This document shows, piece by piece, positions 36,532 through 48,636 of a stretch of 64,000 bases of DNA (position 1 is its first letter; each line of letters begins with the position of its first letter). Source of the DNA: Manduca sexta (Eukaryota > Arthropoda > Insecta > Lepidoptera > Sphingidae). The stretch covers positions 11,422,466 to 11,486,465 of the forward strand of contig NC_051128.1 in the NCBI RefSeq assembly GCF_014839805.1. Reading direction: 5' to 3'. The notes beneath the pieces were generated by a model that saw only the letters and a list, made by a program, of their open reading frames with translations, searched no databases and was not told the DNA's origin. Position numbers and translations under genes: made by a program.

Positions 36532-36605
36532 TGACCTAGGCAAACCTAGATTTCGTTTGACCTTGGCCGTACGTAACTGCGAGCTAGAATTCCTGTTAGT
36601 CACAT
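36532..36605 (+). promoter_or_regulatory. Module M4 with TGACCTAGG and TGACCTTGG
   Basis: ATGACCTAGGCAAACCTAGA, then TGACCTTGG (36558-36566, FTZ-F1/ERR-type), GAGCTAGAATTCCTG and GTTAGTCAC. GTTAGTCAC is shared with M3. It lacks the CRE. Confidence 0.4.
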
Positions 36606-37007
36606 ATCACGCACAGTGGAGCGACGTGTTTTTTCAACAAATGCTCTTAGTCATTGAATAATAACCACAATAATAATGGCACTAGAGTATTGTTTTGCTA
36701 AACGATAGGTTTTGCGCAGTGGTTAGTGTCACGGGGTTATGGACAATGAAAGGACGGAATTAACTATTCAATTAGCTCTACTATGTTTTAATACCACGAT
36801 TATTAATCATTATAACTTCACGCTTAAACCCTTAAGGGATAGGTGTAAGTATAACTAAATCACATGCGGAAATATTCATCACACGAATATACTTTTAATC
36901 CTAATTGATACTCTACCTTAGTATCAAACCAAATATTTCATCTATAAACTATCGAATAATCCATTACAATAATTAAACGCATGTATTTTTCCATTACTAA
37001 GTCCTAG
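36606..37007. other. Spacer between modules
   Basis: No feature recognised. Confidence 0.35.
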
Positions 37008-37085
37008 ACATGACCTAGGTGAAACTAGAGTCGATAGAGTCGACCTTGAGTGTACAGGTCGTCGACTCCGCACGTCAGCGTGTCT
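37008..37085 (+). promoter_or_regulatory. Module M5 with TGACCTAGG
   Basis: CATGACCTAGGTGAAACTAG, GTCGATAGAGTCGACCTTGA, then GTCGTCGACTCCGCACGTCA. It is the closest relative of M3. Confidence 0.4.
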
Positions 37086-37437
37086 ATTTCTAATGCTAAA
37101 CACGTTTAAATATACATGAGTGAATATGTAATAATATATTTGGCTCGAGGAATATAAACCAAATGTTGGAATAAATAAATTATTTTTATTCGTTTCATTC
37201 TTAAGTTTAACTATTAATCTTTTTGAGAATATTTAAGATTTAGCGAACTATTATCACCGAAGCAGGAATTCTAGCAGAAGAAACATTTAATCACATATGT
37301 TTTGGAATGTAGAGCCTTTATAACGTTTTAGATTTTGTTAGGGCGAACTTACGCTCAGTAATCACGGGAAGGTATAGGCTACTTACTACGACACTTACTT
37401 CAAATTAAAAAGCACTGCACTCAACATTAAGCCTCAG
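37086..37437. other. Spacer
   Basis: No feature recognised. Confidence 0.35.
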
Positions 37438-37530
37438 TATTGCGTCTGCAACGTCCTTCAGACCGGAACAATACCCTGCCGATTGTCGTAAATAGACAAA
37501 GCCAGACAGATACCTACTACCTATATGTTA
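37438..37530 (-). repeat. Family D fragment, decayed
   Basis: CAACGTCCTTCAGACCGGAA followed by CAATACC and later ACAGATACCTACTACC resembles the middle of family D (AATGTCCTTCAAACCGGAAC in the 20.1 kb copy). Confidence 0.4.
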
Positions 37531-39035
37531 ATACAAAGAACACATACAAGTCTTGCCTAATTATGCGTGGCCAATTATGTAGAGACCTAGCCTTGGACGG
37601 GGTCGACGCTCCGACGTTTGGTGAACGGCTCGTAATGTATTTATTTTGAGCTCTAACGTACCAATTTATTGCTTTAAAGTTTTGGCTAGTTGTGTGTGGT
37701 CAGGTTTTTGTTAGATGACGTGTGTATGGCGAAAATAAAGCAAATGGCGAGCGATTAATGACATTTTTGTGGTACAGTGTATACGTATTTTTCATAGTAA
37801 AAATTAACTCAGTGGAACAGAACTTTATTGCCTTCCTAAGAGTCACGTGATGTATATTTCAAAGGTTTATTTGTAGTCTACCAACCCGCATCAAGCTAGC
37901 ATGGTACGCAAAGACCCAAACCCTCTTGATAGTACCATACTCCTGGGTAACAGTTTAAATAATTTTCTAATAATTTAACTTATATTTAAAAGTCGTAAAC
38001 AATCTTGAAATTCCGTATAATAACAATCCTCAAAGTATTTGTTGAAATTATAGGGAGGAGTTAACATATTGTTCTGACAAATACAGCGTGAAATTTACAG
38101 TTTTCATAGATATACACACGTTTCTAATCTATGGTCCCGCCCCTTCTAAAACTAGCATACTGATTGGCGAGGCGACGTCACGTCTGCGCAGATACGCACC
38201 TATGGATATTTAGAAGTTAGAACTATCGTAATGCAAAAGTTGAGTTATAGCTTTGTAAATGGAAAGTCATTTAATATGTTAAGTCATTTAGTTTAAAGTT
38301 ACAGGGCTGCTTCGTTAGTTTCAAGTGAATTTTATTTTACAGTATTAAACGACTAATGTCAATAGTACTCATTTTATTATTCATAATTTTGGAATATTGA
38401 TTAGAGTGTAGCTTTTTTATTTATTCGGCTCATTGATATATGTGACGGGTACGATTTACACAGGTTTTGATTCAGGCCCTAAAACTAGTATAAAATCGAT
38501 TGAATACGATATAAAATGAAATAACCACTAAGGAATTGCGTACTCTATGTTTGAACTCCATTATACTTATCAAGTCGAGTATAATCAGTTACTGCACCAG
38601 GATAAGCTACATCGCGCAGCAATCGTCATTCTGAAACCATAATTAAATCCTATAATATTCTATAACACCAACATCTTTCAAAAACAGTGCCTCAATACTG
38701 AAGGATAGGAATGAACAATGCGGTGTAGTAACATAATTTATGTGTAATGTTTTGCATCCGAAGCAATGATATCTAATAAGCTAAGACATGCTCAAACAAA
38801 TAAAAAAGTGTTTTCTACACAAACATACCCATTCGAATTAATTTCTCTATATAGACATGTGAAAAAAACTATATATTGAAACCAATACGACCAGAAACAT
38901 CAGATAGTATTAGTCATTAATTCGTAGTGAAACGTCCTAATTGGGACAATTTAAATCTTCAAATTGTATGTGCTAATGTCATGATATATCTTTCAATAAT
39001 AGTTGTATCGATCCTGTATATTAAACTGTTCCTAC
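37531..39035. other. Non-coding stretch
   Basis: Contains GCGACGTCACGTCTGCG near 38171. No gene or repeat family recognised. Confidence 0.35.
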
Positions 39036-39312
39036 TACACGGGCCTCTTCTACTACTGAGAGGGATTAGGCCTAAGTCCACCACGCTGGCCTAATACAGA
39101 TTGGTAGACTTCACACACCCTCGAAATTCCTATAGAGAACTTCTCAGGTATGCAGGTTTTCGCACGATGTTTTCCTTCACCGTTGAAGCAAGCGTTAATT
39201 CACAAAGAATACACACGTCATTTTTAAGATAATTCAGAGGTTCCCTTGGGCTTTGAACCTGCGGACATTCATCTCGGCATCACTTTCACAAACAACTAGG
39301 CCATCCCCGTGT
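39036..39312 (-). repeat. SINE-B copy, full length
   Basis: On the minus strand: A box TGGCCTAGTTG, B box CAGGTTCAAAGCCC, body CGGTGAAGGAAAACATCGTG, tail GTGGACTTAGGCCTAATCCC followed by TCTCAGTAGTAGAAGAGGCCCGTG. The tail matches a common lepidopteran LINE end (CR1/Zenon-type from memory). Confidence 0.8.
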
Positions 39313-39599
39313 ATCATGTAATATTATTATATTATATAATATCTCTTTATGATATTTAAAATCAATCACATTTCAATCCATATATATCAAACTTCATTGA
39401 GCCGAAGCATCTGAAACACGCACACATCATAGATTGAAGTCAACGTTTGAGGTCACGCGATAGGCACCGGATGTTGTCGTAGGTCGCCGTCTAGCTGACT
39501 CACGTATTTTCCCTCTCGATTCTGGTTAAACATTACTCATGTCTGACCGGTTTTGGTTTAGAATAGTTTCTATACAAAAATAATATAAACATAAAAGGT
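39313..39599. other. Spacer
   Basis: GTTTGAGGTCACGCGATAGG at 39445-39465 weakly resembles the M-modules. Nothing else seen. Confidence 0.3.
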
Positions 39600-39690
39600 T
39601 TTTAGATGTTTGTTGGAAGTAAACGTAACAATTAATGAACTGATTTGGATGGAATTTAGCATTCAGATAGAACATGTTTTGTAGTACCTC
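39600..39690 (+). repeat. Fragment of the ATGCGAAAG-type element
   Basis: GTAACAATTAATGAACTGAT followed by TTGGATGGAATTTAGCATTC resembles the middle of the 35.56 kb element. Both ends are lacking. Confidence 0.35.
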
Positions 39691-40100
39691 GTGGCTTTTT
39701 ACTCTAGTGAAGTACACAGCAGAGTGAAGTTAACAGTTTTATATCTTCCGTAACGATTTCACTTAGTCTTACCGTCGCGTTCAGTGGAGTCACTTTGCCT
39801 TTGCCGTTTACAGAATAAAACAGTAGAAGGGCCCGTTCCTCGCCCAAAAACAGTATATACACAACTGGTACTTTTATTAGAACCTACGGCTTTTCGTCAG
39901 AAGACTCATTACCCACTAAGCCCGATAGCTATAGTCAGATTGTTAATGTATTGACGATAATGCATATTGTGTCCAGTTTGTTATGACAATATGTAAATTA
40001 TCATATTGTATGAAATAAGTGCCGCTCAAGGCTAGTGTTATAAATATGTTCAGAGCGATATGTTAGTGTTTGTCGGTTTGGAGAAAAATAGTATGTAATA
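39691..40100. other. Spacer
   Basis: No feature recognised. Confidence 0.35.
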
Positions 40101-40323
40101 AAGATACATCACGCCTTTATCCACGAAGGGATAGATAGAGTTGCAACGAGAGCATCCACATTTCATCTTGTGTTTTGTCACGAAACGGAAACGAACCTAT
40201 TAGCAAATCGGCCACAAATTCCAGAGTCAAGGTTATAAGCAGAAATGCCAATAAATGCCGAATCCGTGATTCGAACCCCGGACCTCAAGATACGCCCGCA
40301 GTACAACTACGCCACCGAGGCAG
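40101..40323 (-). repeat. SINE-A copy, near full length
   Basis: On the plus strand: ATCACGCCTTTATCCACGAA (tail), GGCCACAAATTCCAGAGTCA (body), GTGATTCGAACCCCGGACCT (B box complement) and ACAACTACGCCACCGAGGCA (A box complement). Confidence 0.85.
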
Positions 40324-40424
40324 AATAAATAATTCTAAATAGTAACTAATAGCCATAATAGAAGCTATAGTCCAGAAGTAGTCAAATTGAAGTTAACTCT
40401 AGAGTAACGATATTGGTATAAGAA

Positions 40425-40595
40425 TAGGCCCTGTATTATATACTGCCCACTGCTATAGAGGTTTTCTCTACTACTGAAAGGGTTTAGGCCTTAGTCCACC
40501 ACGCGGGCCTAGTGCAGGCAGACTGCACCCTCGAAATTCTTGTGGAGTATTCTCAGGTATTCAAATGCTCACGATATTTTCGTTCATAGTTAAAA
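40425..40595 (-). repeat. SINE-B copy, head missing
   Basis: TTATATACTGCCCACTGC, TCTACTACTGAAAGGGTTTA and GGCCTTAGTCCACCACGCGG, then ATTCTCAGGTATTC and CTCACGATATTTTCGTTC. The tRNA-like head is not recognisable. Confidence 0.75.
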
Positions 40596-40883
40596 ATCGC
40601 TTATAATTAGTAATTAGTTTTATTATTCCTATTAATAATAGCGGCAATATTCTAGATGTTCAATAAGGAAGATGGTTGGAAGCTTGCACAAGCATGGGAT
40701 CCAGTTCTACATTTAATTAAATCGGAACCTAAAAGACCGGCTGCCAGACTTCAAGACACTGTGAGCTCATTCTGCATAGATCAGACCACCAACAGCTAAA
40801 AATTTTAAAAAAGTTGTATAATTGTAAAATGTAGGTAGATATTGTAACTTTGACTTTGCGGATGAACAACACCTCAGTCCCCC

Positions 40884-41012
40884 CCGTGACCATGAAGTCT
40901 GCAAAGTCTTCGAAACTTCGGGAGAAAATAAAACACTAATTACCGCGACAGAATCCGAAAATTAGTTTAATTTCAATGTCTAACATTCGCGTAAACATAA
41001 GAAATCATGAAT
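40884..41012 (+). repeat. Repeat G copy
   Basis: GTGACCATGAAGTCTGCAAA, GTCTTCGAAACTTCGGGAGA, then ACATTCGCGTAAACATAAGA. A related copy lies at 58498-58605. I recall it as a retroelement ORF end from Lepidoptera; class uncertain. Confidence 0.55.
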
Positions 41013-41042
41013 ATTCTAGATGGCTGTGGAATGGACTGCCGA

Positions 41043-41290
41043 GCCGAATATCCGCTGGTACATAACCCAGGGCACACTCCTCTGGCTGTTCTTAAATTAT
41101 GTGTGCTTTTACGGTGATGAAAAACATCGTGAGAAAACCTGACAAGTTCTATAAGAATTTTGATGGTATGTGAAGTGTATCAATCCGTACTAGGCCAGCG
41201 TGGTGGACAAAGGCCTAATCCCTCTCAGTAGTAGAGGAGGCCCGAGTATAATATATAATACAAGGCTGATATTTTAATTATTAAGATATT
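41043..41290 (+). repeat. SINE-B copy, plus orientation, head decayed
   Basis: ACGGTGATGAAAAACATCGT, TGAGAAAACCTGACAAGTTC, GTACTAGGCCAGCGTGGTGG, CAAAGGCCTAATCCCTCTCA, GTAGTAGAGGAGGCCCG, then the LINE-like end TATAATACAAGGCTGATATT and an ATT-rich tail. Confidence 0.8.
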
Positions 41291-41500
41291 AATACACCGC
41301 ATGAACATCCAAACAAAGCTTAAAACGAAATCTAGACACCCGGACATTATGTCTGGCGAACAAAAGCTAACAGGCGCAAATTTAGTGGCGCGCAGAAGCA
41401 GCAGAGTTCGACAGCCCGTCAAGGTTGCGACGCGTCTTACCTACCGAGCTGGCATTCGCTTTTCGGATGTTTGCGGTATGTGGGAAATTAACAACTAGTT
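41291..41500 (+). other. GC-richer stretch with a 65-codon basic frame
   Basis: The frame at 41301-41498 starts with ATG and, in its second half, is rich in Arg, Lys and Ser (RRSSRVRQPVKVATRLTYRA). GC content is above that of the flanks. No family recognised, and an equally long frame runs antisense. Not called as a gene. Confidence 0.2.
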
Positions 41501-43829
41501 GGTGTAGTTAGTTGGGAAGAATTGGGTGTATAGTTGGGTGTTAATGCTGTTATGGTTATTATTATGTTGGCTGTTTGTCATCGTAGCAGTGTTCAAAATA
41601 TAAATGTATATAATAATATAGTTATGTATATAATACTATATAAAACGTCGTGTAGTTACGTTATAAGTATTTTGGTAATAATACTGTTTAAACTAAATTT
41701 AGTCATAACTTTTAAGATCAGTGCATTTTTTTTTGTCGCAAGAAATATAATCTTAATTATTATTTTTTTATTTTTATAATATCGTAAAGGAAGAGTGTCC
41801 ATAATGCCGATTTTAAATAAAACTTTTTCTTAAAAAATAACTAGTTTAGAAAATACAAAGCAGTAAACAAATTAATTGTTAAATCTCTCATTAGTCAGTC
41901 ACAAAATCGGAATAGACTTTATTGACGTTATTTTTAAAGTAATTGAGGTTGCAATATATTTGTAAGTAGGTAAAAATTTCCATGATTTAAACTACATCAT
42001 TGGCTTAAAATAGGTTTGTAACTATAAGAGTAATATTTCACGTCATATTTTCCTTGACAATAAAACTACGTTCGCAACTTAGAGTTTTTGTTTTTTATTC
42101 TCTGAGACCTTACTATTTATGGTACAATTTATTTTGTTTTTTTTTTTTATAAAACTAAAGAGCTTTTATTCCTTATATACGTCATTATTTATTCTTAGAA
42201 GTTATTTTGTTTTTTACACTTAATGAATTCAAGGTTCCACACGTTTGTAAGATTTCCTTACTTTGGGCAATATACACTGATTAATGTTCTCTTATCTTTA
42301 TATTTGCTATTATTATTTGCCATTTTTTTCTTTAAATCAAACACTTAGTGCAATTGCTCCCAAGTTTACCAATTTAACTTATACTAACACGAGCACAATA
42401 AATGAAAAATATATAATCAAGGCAAAATACAGAAAACTAACTTAAAATAACTATTATTATTCTCACTACGGATACTAACAAAATAAATAAAAAAATATTC
42501 AGTTTTACAATTACAATAAAAAATCCAAAATGGCCGCCTGTCAAATTACTTTTCCCGCCATTTTTTCACCATATACACATTTATCTCTAAAATAACCTAC
42601 AATATATAATATTGAATCTATGCGCGGTCCTATGAGACGGCGCACACCCTTGAACCCGAGACCTTGTGCTCACAAAGGCCACGGTTCGCAATCGAGGCCA
42701 CAGATGTACCTACAACGCCTACGGATGATATTTATCTTTTATTGTTATTAGAAATGGCATTATTATAAAATATATATTTTAAATAGGTTATAGCTACAAT
42801 TAGTAGATATACATAGATAAAAGGAGTTTTAATATGCACCATGAAACTTAATAAACTATATAGTACATCTTTTGTTATTAGTACAAAATATACACTATTT
42901 AATAAAGTAATTATTATGTAGGAGAATATACAGGTATTTAAAAATAAAACAGGAAAATTATATGTAGGTAATTTATGATAAATAAATTGTTTAATTAAAT
43001 TTTAAGCACCAATTAATTAAAATAATATTACATTACATTTTTGTGTTATACTCGAATGTTAAAACACATTACTTATAGTAAAAATCGGAATATATCTCTG
43101 CCCAAAATAATGTCTTATTAAAATATGTTATAGATTGTTTTTATATATTTTTTCTTTTTTTCCTTTTTGTTGTTCCTTTTCAGCGCATAATATCAAATAA
43201 TAGGGTACCGGACTCATTTTTGTTCTTTACTATTATCAAATATTTACATAATATAAATTATAACACAGAAGGAATTATTAAAATCCGGTAAAAAATCAAC
43301 AAGTTATAAGTCTTTGAATTTCGGTGGAAGGGGTAATTAACAAGAAACAGAAAAGAGACGAAATATCCACATGTGACGTCATCGGGAATTATGACGCGTG
43401 CGAAAAAAAGAGATGAAGCGATATCCCCACATCGCGCCCACTTCTGCACGTTACAATATTTTAAATATGAATTACTCGCTCATTTTTTAACCAATTGTTA
43501 TGCAGTTTTCGTAGGAGTGCTTCTTTTTCGTATTATAAACCATTACATATAAAATAATGTACAAAATCAAGCATAGGCCGGTCCCCTATTCATCTAGATG
43601 TTATTCGTCTGTAGATATTTTTCGTTGTAATTTACTGTGGATTTCCCCACGCTTTAGAACCACTGTTTATTAATCTATAGGTATAGCCTTTATCACACAC
43701 ACTCATAAGTTATACAATTTTTTTATATATTTTTTTCCTTTTGTCCTTTTTGGAAGTAACGTACAAATGATGAACGTCAAACAACTTGAGATTTTTTTTA
43801 CTTAAGTGCTACACTAACGTACACATGAT
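41501..43829. other. AT-rich non-coding stretch
   Basis: CCGCCAT at 42555-42561 and TGACGTCA at 43374-43381. Many A/T runs at 41690-43250. No gene or repeat family recognised. Confidence 0.4.
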
Positions 43830-43895
43830 AGTGAATCTACTGACGAGAAATAGCTATCCCGCGCCGGTCGAAACAATTATGCCGGCCAAATCGGA
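43830..43895 (-). repeat. Family C fragment
   Basis: CTACTGACGAGAAATAGCTA, then GTCGAAACAATTATGCCGGC. It matches the hairpin region of family C, but the first arm has lost GTCGAC. Confidence 0.5.
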
Positions 43896-45079
43896 ACTGG
43901 AATGTCCTGGCGCGCGGAATTCTAGTAACACTTCATTTAAATAAAGCTGATTCACGGCAATATGATGTACTGGTCTATAAATAGATAAATATAGAGCTAA
44001 GAATACTACGGACCTAATTGATCATTTTTAAATCTCTTTGTAATAAAAAAATATAACGCGAACTCAATACCCTATAATACACTGTATTTCAACTTTGAAC
44101 AGTGTTTCATTATTTATAGACAGTTATATACCATCAAATAAAATTGCTTGCATCTTGCCAAAAAAGTATTCTTTGTTCTCTATTTCATACGCATAAATCA
44201 AGTCTAAAGTAAACAAGAAGACGTCAGGAACATTATTATATCCGAATGCAAAATCACAGTTTTTTCCGCAATTACGTTATAGTTAGGTATTATATGCATG
44301 AGCATCATCTGTAGCTCGCTGGTTCGTGCACTGCCGGCCAGAACAAACGCTCTACTAAATAAAATAATTATTTTGTCTATAATATTCGCTATCGCAGTAA
44401 TTGCTCTGCGAAATACATATCCTAACTTGACGGATAGTTTAGTCAGTGTAATTAAACAGAGTTAAGATTACATGAGGTTTCAAGGTCACCAAAGTACACA
44501 GTTGAGTTAAAGCTGTGTAGTTATGGGCAGTCACGCTTACTATTATAGCAACTTGCTCGTTTTATCATACAAAAAACTTATCTCTTTCATGAACTATCCA
44601 TATTGCAGTAGAAAAAAGCGTAGATCTTACGGAAAGAAGATTTATAGAGGTGTACTACCAAACTGCGGCAAAAAGTGTGTTGCAAATCTTATGGAACCAG
44701 GATTTGTAGAGGTGTACTGATTTAAACTATCTATCTGAGCTAAAGATTTAAATAACCAAAAACAACATTTTATTACGAAGTGATTAGGTAATAAACATTA
44801 TTAGGTACTTACCAAACCCCACGACACAAGCTACGATCCATCAACAAGCCAATTTTTCAATAGAGTTACAATTGCTCGGCGCGGTTTTGGCCTTGATCTC
44901 TTAAATCGTCGCATCTTAAAAATGCTATTCTACCTCATTGGAACTACCTTATAACCATATAATTAGACTTATAACTTGACTATATCTATGTAAAAAATGT
45001 TTACACCGGACAATATTTTTCATTCTCTCATGGCCAGCATAACCCATCTCTGAACATTTGCCAAATATTTTTTTCTAAA
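43896..45079. other. AT-rich non-coding stretch
   Basis: TCAAGGTCA at 44480-44488 is a perfect FTZ-F1/ERR-type site. No gene or repeat family recognised. Confidence 0.4.
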
Positions 45080-45170
45080 TATGTAACCGGGGTTCGTTGA
45101 CCCGACGCCATTATCGCCGGCCGGCTGTAGATCGGCGCGCGCGCATGTGTGCGGTTTATGAGCCGAATTG
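45080..45170. promoter_or_regulatory. Short CpG-rich island
   Basis: AACCGGGGTTCGTTGACCCG, then ATCGCCGGCCGGCTG and CGGCGCGCGCGCATG stand out in AT-rich DNA. Regulatory role inferred from composition only. Confidence 0.25.
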
Positions 45171-45374
45171 TATTTTAGATACGTTAATGCTGATGTCATT
45201 GGAATGAATACGCCATTTTGTTTCGCTAGTATGTTGTGGATTTATGTTAAGATAGGTTATGGTTGTAGTAGTTCAAGCTTTTCGTAGTAGGTGGCGCTAA
45301 TTTCTAGGAATGGAATATTTTATACTTTAAAATATTTTTTTTATTTTATTTTTTAATATCGCCTCCTTGATCTA

Positions 45375-45460
45375 GCAGCGAATGTGTGCGTGGAGGTTCT
45401 ATATTTGCAGGTAAGGCAACATTTTATAGTGATTTCTACTACGATTATAACAGAATGCTC
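45375..45460 (+). repeat. SINE-E fragment, decayed
   Basis: GAGGTTCTATATTTGCAGGT followed by AAGGCAACATTTTAT aligns with GGGTTCGATTTCCAGGCCAA...CAACATTTTAT at 33.87 kb. The B box is mutated. Confidence 0.4.
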
Positions 45461-45825
45461 TAAGATAGGGGTGTCACGCAAGCCGTTGGTCGTAAAAATT
45501 AAGCCAAACCCTACTTGTACTTTAGTTAGCGTCAACCCTAAATCGGACCGGGCTAAGAACAGGTGAATAATGTAATTATTAAAGGACATTAAAACCAGCG
45601 CTGTCGATACAAAGTACACTGGACTTAATCAATCACGTAGCCTAAATAATCAAATGAAACATTACAACGGTCGTCAGAATTATGCCGCCCTGACTTACGA
45701 ATTGTACATTTTACCTACTAGGATGGAAAACTACTAAAATTACCTTTTCTCTAAAGAGAGATTTGCTTAACAAGAAAAAACGCAGAAGTTGATTTTAGTA
45801 AGCGATTTTAAACTATGTAAGTACA
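45461..45825. other. Spacer
   Basis: No feature recognised. Confidence 0.35.
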
Positions 45826-45895
45826 ATACATACAAAATTGCTGACTGCAACATTTAAATCTTAAAGTACTTGCGGAAGTCGCATGTGTATAGACC
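45826..45895. repeat. Repeat F-like fragment
   Basis: GTACTTGCGGAAGTCGCATG followed by TGTATAGACCATTG resembles the first block of Repeat F at 26.26 and 56.1 kb. Confidence 0.4.
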
Positions 45896-45924
45896 ATTGT
45901 CGCTTGTAAACCTATCTGGACTGT

Positions 45925-46230
45925 TGGTGGGTCTTTCATATGTGAGAGTCCGCCTAGGTAGGTAGGTACCACCGCAATGTCTATTTCTGCTGCCAAGCAG
46001 CAGTGTCTAGTCACGGTTGTATTCCAGTTTGAAGGACATTGTAGCCAGTGTCACTATTGGACATAATGAGACTTAACAACTCATGTCTCAGGATGGCGAG
46101 CGCAGTGGAATAGCAAACAATACTTGGAATTCAAGGAGTTGGATGGTATTTCTACTGTTAGTGGTCGTATCGTTTACCATCAAGGGAACGGCAAACTTAT
46201 CTCGTCATTTAAAGCAATAAAAAAATCGCA
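45925..46230 (+). repeat. Family D tail, plus orientation, with poly-A
   Basis: GTGGGTCTTTCATATGTGAG, TACCACCGCAATGTCTATTT, TTGGATGGTATTTCTACTGT, and the end AAAGCAATAAAAAAAT, an AATAAA followed by A residues. The opposite orientation copies begin with the complement. Confidence 0.8.
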
Positions 46231-48438
46231 ATACACTGACAATTTGTTATTCTAAGCTTAAGACCGTGGTACAACCCCAGTCGAGCTCTACCTGTGCATG
46301 CCATAGACATACAAACCGTGGCTCTACCACATCAAAATGAAATCGTCTTTATTATAATTATAGGTTCCATTTGAACATGTGTTATAAATAAATTAGTTAT
46401 CGCTTCTGATTGTATGTTTATACGTGCGTTGTTTTTACCACCCACTGACGACCCCATCCCGGCTGTGAGTATGAAGATAAACAGTTATATATATGTAAAA
46501 CAAAAGTAATAAGTATGTGTGTATAGCTCACGCATGTACTCTTGAAGGTAGGCAGAGGTTCATCTAGTAATAAATGTATTTATGATGTACTTATTCCCGT
46601 CTATGATGTGGTAAGAATACATCGCATTATTGTGCTCAAACACCAACAAAACATAAATTATATTCGCAGTTTAATATCGCTATTAGAGCATCTATTTCAC
46701 CTCTACAAAAAAAGATCGTTATTACTATTAAATATAGTTCGGGACCCAATTTGCCTACGAGTCAAAAATCCCATATTTCCCTATACGGCTTACAAAGCTA
46801 TCCTTCAATTTGAACTTCAATTAGCCCGTAATTGCAAAAAGACGTTTTCCAAGACGGAACAGGGCGCTCTGAATATATAAGTACTTAGAAATCATCGCAC
46901 GTAAAATATATAAGCCCTAAATTTTCCATAATAAAAACAATATTGACCAAAATAAACCTATCTATCTGTCAATATAAATACATTCAACCAAAGCACTAAT
47001 ATTAGGGAATTTAAATCAAAACATTTCGTCCGCATCGTTCCCAAATCCATTTCGTGTAGACTTCACCCTCGATCCTTACCCGAGGTCACGATAGTTGACC
47101 GGCATACGGATTATTGTAACCCGCCCCTAGTTTGCGAAGGGTCAGTATTTGGGGAACTGTGGTCAACATTTCTTATAGGTCAAAGTTTTCATCTTGTTTT
47201 TGTTTGAATTTATTATGTCCGTTTTTTTCTAGGTATCTTGTTTTATTGTCGTGTGAGTGCGCACTTTTGTTTTTATTTGGAAGTAGTAAACAGTACAATA
47301 TTATTAGTGAAGTATATTATGTTTTGTCTCAGGGTGTCGAGAGCGAACTACTTTACGCAAAGATGTCATTCGCCTAATAACAGCTAGCTTACAGTAGCAA
47401 ATCATTGACATTAAACAGTCTAATAACACTTAAATACAATATTAAAATATCATTAAATCGGAACACTACTTCTAGCATGCTTGGTGATACATACATAAAT
47501 CAATAGCACACTAAACCCGAATTTAAAAACCCTATGACAAGACGGTATCAAACTAAAAAGTCTAAAGGAACCTCTAGACCCTATACGATTTATTCCTTTC
47601 CAAATCATACTATCGTATCCAACAAAAACAAAACTGCATAGCAACAATCCGCGTCCTAGACACCCTTGGCGTTTTTTCCTAGCCATCCAAAGCCATACAC
47701 ACTCGTTTTTAATCAAGAGTCCACACATTCCCATAGCGCTATAAAATCCGTCCCGACTCATGCAGTCCTTGGCCTTGAAAAAGCCTTAACTATCCGACTA
47801 CATACGAGGGAGACGGAGATAGTCTCCACTGGGGAGGGAGAAGGATAGAGGAACAACACAAGAAACGCAAGGTCGCCGGGCACTGGGTCAACGCGTCTAG
47901 GCGGCGTCTAGCGCACACTACTGTGGGTACGGACTGCAAACTAATTCTGTTTATAGGAGTTTTATGGCGGATTTGTAATTGCTAGTTAAGGATGTTGTTA
48001 CAACCTTGTTAATGTCCATAATAGGGTTAGTAACTATTATATTGCTCAGTTATCTTTATAATGACAAGACAAGTAACTTAATTACCTTATAATGTAACAA
48101 TATAACCGAATTACGTTATGGTCCTACATTGCGTTCTTTATAATAAGACATCACATGTTTAACGATTTTTGATATCGTTTAAATATACTTACTATATTAA
48201 ACTTCAAACTGGAATAAAATTAGGCATTCGGCTTAGTAGAATACATTTTGGCGTATACTTAAGTACAAGAGAGTTAATAAAATCTCTACAATAATATTAA
48301 CACACTAACTCAAATATTCCATGTTTTTGTTACTCCACCCGAATATTTAATTATATCAACTCTATAAATTGTATAATATTAATTCATCGCTTAAGTGAGA
48401 ATCATCTACATATATTAATTACTATTCTATTAGGTCAT
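46231..48438. other. Non-coding stretch with a 112-codon frame
   Basis: The frame at 46542-46880 is the longest outside repeats but starts with TTG and matches nothing I know. ATGGCGG at 47964-47970. A minus-strand frame at 47453-47761 has no recognised domain. Confidence 0.35.
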
Positions 48439-48636
48439 AAATGCGAAAGTTTGTGATGTGTGCAAGGTTGTATGTTTGTTGGAAATGGGCGCAAAAATCG
48501 TGGAACAGATATTAAAAGAAAGGCACACAGTTACAGCAACACGACGGGAGTATACTAAGCCTAGTTATTATCGCGAAAAAAAAACACAATATCCTCTTTT
48601 TATCCCGAAAACGGCTTACACATATATAGTCCCGAA
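48439..48636 (+). mobile_element. ATGCGAAAG-type element, decayed
   Basis: AATGCGAAAGTTTGTGATGT, TGTATGTTTGTTGGAAATGG, then CTCTTTTTATCCCGAAAACG. The ATGCGAAAGTTTGTGA start is close to the family consensus I recall; the middle is diverged. Confidence 0.55.

Noticed and set aside
36675..36690. miR-263-like seed AATGGCAC
   Set aside because: Similarity stops after the seed and no hairpin was found.
46542..46880. 112-codon plus-strand frame as a gene
   Set aside because: It begins with TTG, is AT-rich and matches no known family; a chance frame of this size is plausible in 64 kb.
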